DNA from: Takakia lepidozioides
Taxonomy: Eukaryota > Streptophyta > Takakiopsida > Takakiales > Takakiaceae
Length of the DNA stretch: 60,000 nucleotides
Direction: 5' to 3'
Assembly (NCBI GenBank): GCA_030704615.1
Contig: CM060734.1
Location: 9,612,001-9,672,000, forward strand
The translations under genes were made by a program, and so were the position numbers. Below the pieces are notes generated by a model. That model worked only from the letters and a program-made list of their open reading frames with translations, did no database searches and was not told the DNA's origin. Positions 52,923 through 60,000 of this stretch are shown in pieces. Position 1 is the stretch's first letter, and every line of letters starts with the position of its first letter.

Positions 52923-53536
52923 ATGGCGGGCGTTACAGATTACACGCTAGCTGTACTCCTTACGCAGTGGCGCAAGGACGTACATGACGCGCGTACCTTC
53001 TATCTCACTCATTGTTTGCAAGCCCCGCAGGCTTACACACATTTGCCCGTTCCATTTTGCGCAAACCATACTTTCATGTTATACGTGTTGCAGAGCTTCT
53101 TGCAACTATTCCAACAAGACCTTCTTGTTTGTCCGGTATGAAGCGAATCAGAGAGATGGAGGACTTACGGGTGAAGAGCACTACGATACTTCAGAAGCAG
53201 ACTATTGCCACTCCACAGGCAGTGCAACTATTGAAGGAATTGAGGTTGGAGGGACTGTTGCGCAAAGAATGTCTTTGGCACCACAGAGATTTGATGATTC
53301 AGTTCATCAATAACTTTGAACCAAAGACAAGAGCTACACATGTAAAGGGTGAGAATATACAAGTTACTCCACAGTACTTGCAGCAGCTCTTTGATTTACC
53401 AACTGGTAAAATGAGTGTGGATGAGCATAGGGCAAACTTGCAAATGGTGAATCTTTTCCAGGAAAATAACTTCTTCAAGACCCAGGGATATACTTGTACA
53501 AAAGCTGAGTATCCAGGTTTAAGGGAAATAGGCTAG
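52923..53536 (+). pseudogene. LTR-element ORF, N-terminal part, unknown protein
   Basis: The frame starting near MAGVTDYTLAVLLTQWRKD shifts at about 53.1 kb and continues with RLEGLLRKECLWHHRDLMI, FINNFEPKTRATHVKGENI and VTPQYLQQLFDLPTG, ending in a TAG. The combination of a nucleic-acid-element-like helical start and VTPQYLQQLFDLP resembles ORFs that accompany plant mobile elements (plant-mobile-domain style), but no named family is proven. It lies between the two LTRs on the + strand. Confidence 0.45.
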
Positions 53537-53605
53537 ATACTAAACATTTGTTTTGCTATGAATTAGAACCAACAGTATCTCAGCAGATCCTTTATTGAAG
53601 ATGTT

Positions 53606-54556
53606 TTGAAGGCTTTGAAGGGAGAGGATGTAGCTTGGGCGGAAATGATGCACAGTGGCCTGGTGGAGGAGATGAGATGGCTGCAAACCACTACTACCAA
53701 GGCCCCAATGATCCCCGGAGATAGTGTTGATGCATCACCACTCTCACAGAGTGTAGCTACCAGTTTAAACACTGGGGGCGGCTACGGCAATTTGCCAAGC
53801 TCCATTGTTTTCTGCCACGACAATTGCAATGCCAGGGATGCGGATCCACAAAGAGGGGAAGCAAGTCGGCAGACAAGGCTTCCACAGTCTTTCACATTGG
53901 CTGAGACAGTGCCAACTATGCTATCGATGACACCCACTCGCCCAAGTGTGTCAGAGGTAGAACCACGAGTGTCATTGGAGAGAGTTGGTATGGCTCAGGA
54001 AATACTAGTGAGTGGTACTGCAAAGCAAGGTGCAGCCAGTACAAAATCCACATCCGCTCCTCTTGGCTCAAGGGCATGCGTTGTTGCTCGAGTGACAGCA
54101 ACTGCAGAGTCCACATGTAATGGTCCTGCAAGTGCGGCTCCACACAAGAAGCCCATACCAATCTGGTCTTCCCTAGGCATAGGAGGTTATGCAGGTGGGG
54201 CTTGGTTATCCTCGCAAGGAGAAGGGGGGTTGGAGGGGCAGCACAAAACCAAAAGACAGAAAAAAAGAGAAACCACTGTGGTAGTTCAGGCTACTCCACT
54301 TGCAACAAGGATCCCTCACGATGATGTTTCCATAGCTCCTGCACAAGAAGGGGTGCAGCAGCACAAGGAGTTGACATTACATGAAGCACAACCACTAGAG
54401 AGGGAGGAAGAAGTCACCTCGGTACCACGGCCAACACAACAAGCTAACCAAGTTGCCCCGGAGGTAACTCAGACTGGTCAAGTACAAGATCCAGTGGGAA
54501 CTTGGCCTGATTGGTTTGTGAAACACCAAACTAATGATAATCAGGAAGAACAATAG
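53606..54556 (+). CDS. Long chimeric ORF made of scrambled gypsy gag-tail pieces
   Basis: A 316-codon open frame. Near 53,720-53,790 it matches the antisense of the gypsy gag tail (SPLSQSVATSLNT). Near 53,840-53,940 it matches the sense strand (DPQRGEASRQTRLPQSFTLA). Near 54,040-54,170 it matches the antisense again (STSAPLGSRACVVARVTA). The remainder is Gln/Thr/Pro-rich. It lies in the LTR element and may be a linker of its large protein, or an accidental open frame. Confidence 0.55.
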   Translation: MKALKGEDVAWAEMMHSGLVEEMRWLQTTTTKAPMIPGDSVDASPLSQSVATSLNTGGGYGNLPSSIVFCHDNCNARDADPQRGEASRQTRLPQSFTLAETVPTMLSMTPTRPSVSEVEPRVSLERVGMAQEILVSGTAKQGAASTKSTSAPLGSRACVVARVTATAESTCNGPASAAPHKKPIPIWSSLGIGGYAGGAWLSSQGEGGLEGQHKTKRQKKRETTVVVQATPLATRIPHDDVSIAPAQEGVQQHKELTLHEAQPLEREEEVTSVPRPTQQANQVAPEVTQTGQVQDPVGTWPDWFVKHQTNDNQEEQ

Positions 54557-54586
54557 TAGGTTTTCCAGGAAGATCCACAACAGGCC

Positions 54587-55670
54587 ATGGTTATGAGTTC
54601 CATAGGCAGGACTCTTAACCTGTTGGGCACCTACTTCAAGACTCATGTTCCTTCCACTCAATTGACAGCATTGCGGGAGGAGTTCAAACAAGAGTTTGAG
54701 GCCAGGATTGTAACTGAGTGTCAAACCAAAGTGGAGGCAAGCCTCAAGTTGCAACAGGACTTGGAAGAGTCTAAAGCTGCCCTGCAGCTTGAAAAAGAGA
54801 ATTTAATCAGGGCAGGTCTTGAGCAGGAGAAATTACATTAGGTACATAAGTAGCAGCTATACCAAATGCAAGTTCAGCATGAAGGGAATTTGCAAGAAGT
54901 GAAACTACTTAATTATGGATTGGAAGCAGCTAATCAAAAACTGGCCATGCAGTATGCCACATTGTCGGCTAATCTGGAGCTGGCTGCAGTGGAAGTCAAG
55001 AAACAAACTGAGAGATGTGCATAGGCGGAGACAGAGGCACATGACTAGGGGAAACTCATTGCTAACATGAATGATACTCTCTATCGCAATGAAAATACCA
55101 TTCAACAGTTGAAACACCTCAATGACAAGAAAGACAAACAACTTTTGGAGTTGCAGCAAAAGGTCATAGTGAGGGATAATGAACTTTCTGTGAGTGAAAG
55201 GGCATGGAAAGAAGCCAATAATCTGTCAGCTGCCTATGCAACTCTGGTCGAACCTCATGCCAAGAGAATGGAGAGTTTACAACAGCAGTTGGAAGCATAC
55301 AGACTCAAGGAGGAGCAGAGTGTCCGAAGTACTACACAGGACTTGGTGGACAATCACCTTTTACATGAGTGGTTGACACAATGGCCAGTGGAAGGGAAAG
55401 CACCTAGGAAATTGACTCAAGATGAGATGAATGATCTCAGGCAACGGGTGCAAAATATTGCCACAACAACTATAGACAATGTCTATAGTTGAATAACTGA
55501 GTTGCAGGAGGATGTGGAAAGACTTCAGACTCTAGTGGATGGGTTGAGTTCCAACATTGAGAAGAGGGCATTTGTTCCAGAGGAACAACTACTAGCTACT
55601 TACTTGCGGGCAAGGACTTTGGTTTCTCAATCTCCAGCACAACAAGTACCGGCCTTGCCAACACAATGAG
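54587..55670 (+). pseudogene. Coiled-coil region of the LTR-element protein
   Basis: Heptad-rich sequence runs over several frames separated by stops: LREEFKQEFEARIVTE, LQQDLEESKAALQLEKENL, IQQLKHLNDKKDKQLLELQQ, MESLQQQLEAYRLKEEQS and ITELQEDVERLQTLVDGL. Stops at about 54,839, 55,022, 55,046 and 55,490 interrupt an otherwise continuous long coiled coil. No enzyme motif is present. A structural or tethering role is plausible but unproven. Confidence 0.6.
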
Positions 55671-55779
55671 GGACTGTGGCAACTACAACAACCACTTCAG
55701 GTAGCCAGTGTTGATACCATGGCACAGCAGCAATCAGTACCTGAGGTTTGGGGTGACTCTTCTTTTAACCCACCTACTA

Positions 55780-56548
55780 CAAAGCTATGATTATTCCCTT
55801 CAACAAAATTCCTACTGTTATGGATGTGTGGCTTGGAAAGAATTCAGTCCTCCTGAGTCCTTGGCACATTATTACCAGATCATGCGCATATGGTTGCCAT
55901 TGGCAACTCGGACCAAGGTTCTTCCAACCAATAGACCCATTGAGGATCATCATTTTGCACGTTGTTGGGCAGAGGCAGGAACAATGCTGAAGGAATCACT
56001 TGCCTTCCAGATCATTCACGGGTTCATTTACACCAAGACCAGGGAAGTAGCTAGTCTTGTCATGGGCTGTGGGATGTACTATGCTGCTTGCTTTGTTTTA
56101 CGCTACCACACCGAGTAGCAGAAAATGCAGACGAGGTTCCAGACTTATTCCAATGGGGAGCATTGGACATTACCTCCAGTTCTAGACCACAAGTATCTGT
56201 ATGATGTGAGGGTCATGCTTCAACGGGATCCAAAACTCCGTCTTTGGTTTTCTTATGCTTTGGAGCACTTAGGAAAGGAGCACTTGGACTATGACCACAT
56301 TTTTCCCAAGGGGCATGAGGCCAGGAAATGGCTGCAATTTTCAAAGGTGATAGGCACGCCACTCAGCTATACAGATGAGGAGCTACGGGCTTATACTAGT
56401 CTTGCTCGAAAGAAGTTGGCACAAGTCTTATCACACAGTGTTCCTAACATGGTGGGCACACACTGTATGCCAATTAAACTTCCAGTGAAGCCCAGGAAAC
56501 CGAAAGGCCAGAGGGGGGACAATGATTCTAATACCAGGCAATTTTGAC
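55780..56548 (+). pseudogene. C-terminal part of the LTR-element protein, unknown
   Basis: Frames read FSPPESLAHYYQIMRIWLPL, then HHFARCWAEAGTMLKESLAF, VMGCGMYYAACFVLRYHTE, a stop, then WTLPPVLDHKYLYDVRVMLQ and WFSYALEHLGKEHLDYDHIF, ending in a Lys/Pro-rich tail. The region is well structured, with few stops, yet no family is recognised. No protease, RT or integrase occurs between the LTRs, so the element would depend on others to move. Confidence 0.5.
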
Positions 56549-56800
56549 ATGGCTGAGGACTATGAGAAAGCAATGGAAGAGAAGAGGCGACGAGGATCTC
56601 ATATGCCTGAGAAATTGCCACCATATCAACCCAAGACAGGACAGTCTGCTCCACCTAGTCGGCAGTCATCCCCACCAGCCAAAGACACGGATCGGGCTCA
56701 TATACAGAGCCCTCCTAAAGGCTCTCATCAGCATACTGGTGCCATATTTCAGAGGTTTACTGGCTCTAAGTAGTAAACCGTGAGGGCACGGCTTTTTGAG

Positions 56801-56819
56801 AGGGGGGGGGGGGGGATAA
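56801..56819 (+). other. Polypurine tract of the LTR element
   Basis: A G14 run preceded by GAGA and followed by ATAA sits immediately before TGTTATAGGG, the start of the 3' LTR. The position and purine content fit a primer for plus-strand synthesis. Confidence 0.65.
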
Positions 56820-57694
56820 TGTTATAGGGCTGTCTGGGACTTAGATGTTGTCTGGGACTTAGACAGTTTTACGGGTTCTGTGGGGTACCCTTAATTTTGC
56901 GCAGGCCTTAAGGTGTGGGAGACTCAAACCAGCATAGGCTTTAGGGGTGGCAGACAGGCTCACACAATCAGCGGTCACAAGCTTACACAGCCTAACACAG
57001 TTTGTCACAGCCCGACATAGCCAATCACAGCCCGACACAGCCGACACAGTCCGTCACCGCACCACATGACACAGCCGACACGAGTCACAGGGTACTGTTC
57101 TCACTGGCGGGGAACGAGAGTGTGGGAACGTCATCAACATAGGGAACGACGGTACTTACGTACTGTTTGGCTGGCAGTTAGTTAGTTAAGCGGTTAGAAT
57201 AGTTTGCAGATACATTATGCATAGTAGCTACATAGAGGGCATCATTTCTTGGAGCACGATCTGGGAGCACAGGGACGAGAGAGCACATGGAGGAGGAGAA
57301 GATGATCTGATGTAGCTTGATACATGCAAGCTGTAGAGATGTACTATAGGGTAGAATAGAGACACCATGACTTCGGCCTGACACACGATAAATATTAATA
57401 CGATTCCTATTTCATACTCACACTGTGTAGAGAGACCTGAGTGAAACTGTGGAATGAATGCTTAAGAAGATGGAACATGGAAGATTGCAGAAGCAATCTG
57501 ATACTAAATCATAGGCAGTAAGGTAACTTACTAAACATGAATGCAAGAAGGAATATGTATAGGAAAACACCCCCATGATACAATAGTTGTAGGTCATGAC
57601 TGATTGTTCTGAACGAGCTGAGTACTTAGAGATTTCCAACTCTTCTATCTTGGAGTTTCCACCTCGGATAGCTATGGGATGGGTGAGTAAAAGC
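56820..57694 (+). repeat. 3' LTR
   Basis: Starts TGTTATAGGG after the polypurine tract and ends near CTCAACA at 57,694, where PPR sequence begins. The distal half matches the split 5' LTR (34,370-34,891 and 52,113-52,352). It carries repeats of CACAGCCCGACA at 56,990-57,060. No target duplication with the 5' side is evident. Confidence 0.65.
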
Positions 57695-57699
57695 CGCTC

Positions 57700-59384
57700 A
57701 ACATGCCTCAATGATCTTTGATCACATGGAATATAATGTTGGTAGGATTTCTCAAGCATGGACGTGGTACGAATGCCTTGGAGACTTGTGAGCAAATGAT
57801 GTGTGAAGGGGCGAAGCGCACCCACATCACGTTTGTTTGTGTTTGCAATGCGTGTGCAAGCCTGGAAAAGGGGAAGAGGTACCATGGTGACATCGGTCAA
57901 GCTGGAATTGCACCAGATGTCATTCTGAACACTGCCCTGACCTAGACATGTATGCCAAATGTGGATGCATTGAGGATGCAAAGGGAGTTTTTGACACTAT
58001 GGTTGAACGAGATGTGGTGTCGTGTAGTGCGATGCATGCAGGGTATGCACAGCAGGGACGTGGGATGGAGGCTTTGGAGACCTATGAGCAAATGATGGGG
58101 GAAGGGGTGAAGTCCGGCCACATCATGTTTGTGTGCATTTGCAATGCTTGTGCAAGCCTAGCAGCCCTGGAGAAGGGCAAAGAGGTGCATGGGGATATCA
58201 TCAAAGCTGGAATTGTACCAAATGTCATTCTGAACACTGCTTGGCAGCTTTGGAAAAGGGGAAAGAGGTCCTTGGCGACATCTTCAGAGCTGGAATTGTA
58301 CCAAATGTCATTCAAACCATACCCTAGTGGACATGTATGCAAAATGTGGGTGCATCGAGCCCTGGACAAGGGCAAAGAGGTGCATGGGGATATCATCAAA
58401 GCTGGAATTGTACCAAATGTCATTCAAACCATACCCTGGTGGACATGTATGCAAAATGTGGGTGCATCGAGCCCTAGACAAGGGCAAAGAGGTGCATGAA
58501 GATATCATCAAACCTGGAATTGTACCATAGTTCCTCACGAACTGGACCAATTCATGCTCGGTATGGATCCTAATCTCCGAGATTCAGCTACATAAGATAC
58601 ACTGGTGATTTCGTAGTTTTTATCTCCGGCGTCGAAAATGAGGCTGAGGAAATAAGAGCGGAAATCAAAAGCTTCCCTGAACAAGCATGTTCTGGAGCTA
58701 AATGTGTGAAATACTCACAATATCTAAGTATAAGTAGCCCTGGAAAAGGGGAAAGAGGTCCATGGCGACATCTTCAGAGCTGGAATTGTGAATGAGTTCT
58801 ATACCAAATTTGGATTGCAGTGGGCTGGCTGAATTGTCAGAGATGAAGCACATGAGCAGGAGGCACCTATCCCTCCATGTTTCGGGTTCACAACATCCAC
58901 GGATTGCTGCCAATAAACTTGGAAAGCTTTGGCCAGAACCTCATTTCGCTGTCATATGCTTGAAGAATGATATCAGACCCGTGCAACTAGTTCTTCAAAT
59001 CCTTATGTGTTTGTAGCATTAGGGCTCAACAATAATGTCATTCTGAACCATACCCTAGTGGACATGTATGCAAAATGTGGGTGCATCGAACTCTGGACAA
59101 GGGCAAAGAGGTGCATAGGGATATCGTCAAAGCTGGAAATATTGTATCAAATGTAATTATGAACATTGCCCTGGCAGCTCTGGAAAAGGGCAAAGAGGTC
59201 CATGGCGACATTGTCAGAGCTGCAATTGTACCAAATGTCATTTTGAACAATACCCTTGTAGACATGTATGAAGGGAGTGTTTGACAGTATGGCTGAATGA
59301 GATGTGGTGTTGTGGAGTGCGATGATTGCAGGATATGCACAGCAAGGGCGCGAGATGGAGGCTTTGGAGACCTATGAGCCCAGG
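57700..59384 (+). pseudogene. PLS-type PPR gene, degenerate with tandem duplications
   Basis: The + strand reads DMYAKCGCIEDAKGVFDTMV, ERDVVS, GYAQQGRGMEALETYEQMMG, FVCICNACASLAALEKGKEV and HGDIIKAGIVPNVILNTA, which are S, P and L PPR motifs of an organelle RNA-binding protein. The best open frame is 57,948-58,499. A unit of about 112 bp (LDKGKEVHGDIIKAGIVPN to MQNVGASSP) is repeated at least twice at 58,360-58,530, with partial copies near 58,240, 58,740, 59,100 and 59,180. Frameshifts and stops abound. Intact paralogues probably exist elsewhere in the genome. Confidence 0.75.
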
Positions 59385-59705
59385 TGAGGTGTTGTAGTCG
59401 CCACAAACTATAATACCACAATGGTAATTGGGGGGTCCGTATGGCAATGGTGGGTGTTATGGTCACCACCGACTATATTATCCCCACTCAAAGCTTGACC
59501 TCTATAAAAATGGCAACGAACCCAGGATAGATTGGGGAGGTTGAAGGAAACGGTGTTGTCGGCACCAACTTCAAGCAAGGGACGTAAACCAGCTGGCCTC
59601 TGAGGGGGTTCTCTCTTCCAACCTCGCAAAACGAGGCTCTGCACAACACATGTAAAAGGTCTTTGCGACTGGCTCCAACATGTCGTGGACAAATAGGAGA
59701 TCAAT
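59385..59705 (-). pseudogene. LINE endonuclease scrap
   Basis: On the - strand VGADNTVSFNLPNLSWVRCHF is followed in shifting frames by IIVCGDYNTSPG, like the GDFN strand of APE-type LINE endonucleases. It interrupts the PPR sequence, which resumes at about 59,740. Short, so only tentative. Confidence 0.4.
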
Positions 59706-59739
59706 CAAAATTGGTTGAAAGGACCAACGAATGGTTTTC

Positions 59740-60000
59740 GATCTGCAAAGGGGTGAAGCTCCACCACGTCACATTTTGTTGCGTTTGCCAGGCTGTGTGC
59801 AAAGCCTGGCCAGCCCTGGAAAAAGGCAAAGTGGTCCATGGTGACATTGTCAAAGCGGATGGAATTATACCCAAGTCATTCTGCTGACTCTGCCCTGGTG
59901 GACATGTATGCAAAATATGGGAGCATTGAGGATGCGAAAGGAGTGTTCAACACTATGGCTGAACGAGATGTGGTGTCGTGGAACGCAATGCTTGTAGGGT
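59740..60000 (+). pseudogene. PPR gene fragment (continues past the window)
   Basis: Reads LEKGKVVHGDIVKADGIIP, then in another frame VDMYAKYGSIEDAKGVFNTM, ERDVVSWNAMLVG, up to the window end. The last 120 bases are the least damaged PPR stretch here; the gene may continue to the right. Confidence 0.65.

Noticed and set aside
56820-57694. CACAGCCCGACA repeats as a regulatory operator
   Set aside because: They lie in the LTR U3-like region and vary in number between copies; probably slippage.

Overview
The window looks like a transposon-rich stretch of nuclear DNA from a land plant, most likely a fern, lycophyte or other non-seed plant. The reasons are PLS-type PPR gene debris, an intron-containing nuclear gene for mitochondrial ribosomal protein uL22m, and very dense nested retrotransposons and DNA transposons. 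The species cannot be fixed from sequence alone. The only convincing host gene is uL22m (7.5-10.0 kb, + strand).

Layout. 1-2.9 kb: 5' end of an LTR retrotransposon on the - strand. 5-10.5 kb: uL22m and its surroundings. 12-13.9 kb: tandem repeats and the N-terminal part of a Helitron-like ORF, cut off by a LINE. 13.9-19.2 kb (-): a LINE with RT, an unusual chromodomain and RNase H, split by a 690-bp inverted-repeat element. 19.2-26.2 kb (-): a Ty3/gypsy element whose polyprotein carries a complete DNMT3-like cytosine-5 DNA methyltransferase in frame between protease and RT. 26.2-34.1 kb: non-coding repeats, LINE scraps, a MITE-like element and a second copy of the 1.9-kb LTR, inverted relative to the first.

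34.4-57.7 kb is a three-level nest. An LTR element has its 5' LTR split by a 17.2-kb CACTA-type element (34,892-52,112, TSD TAA). The CACTA element carries LINE and PPR debris, and its PPR segment is split by an 11.35-kb Mutator-like element (38,631-49,979, 11-bp TSD, imperfect TIRs). The Mutator-like element has two divergent genes. One is a MULE-like transposase (+). The other (-) is a multi-exon gene with a ParB-like domain and C-terminal motifs of an amino-methyltransferase. Introns of the second gene hold a regularly spaced set of 22-bp palindromes that resembles an array of protein-binding sites. Further degenerate PPR and LINE fragments fill 57.7-60 kb.

The two points that most deserve follow-up are the Mutator-like element with its ParB/methyltransferase gene and palindrome array, and the gypsy element with its own cytosine methyltransferase. 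Almost every mobile ORF here carries stops or frameshifts, so these are probably decayed copies of families with better copies elsewhere. All domain calls come from reading motifs by eye; no database search was run.
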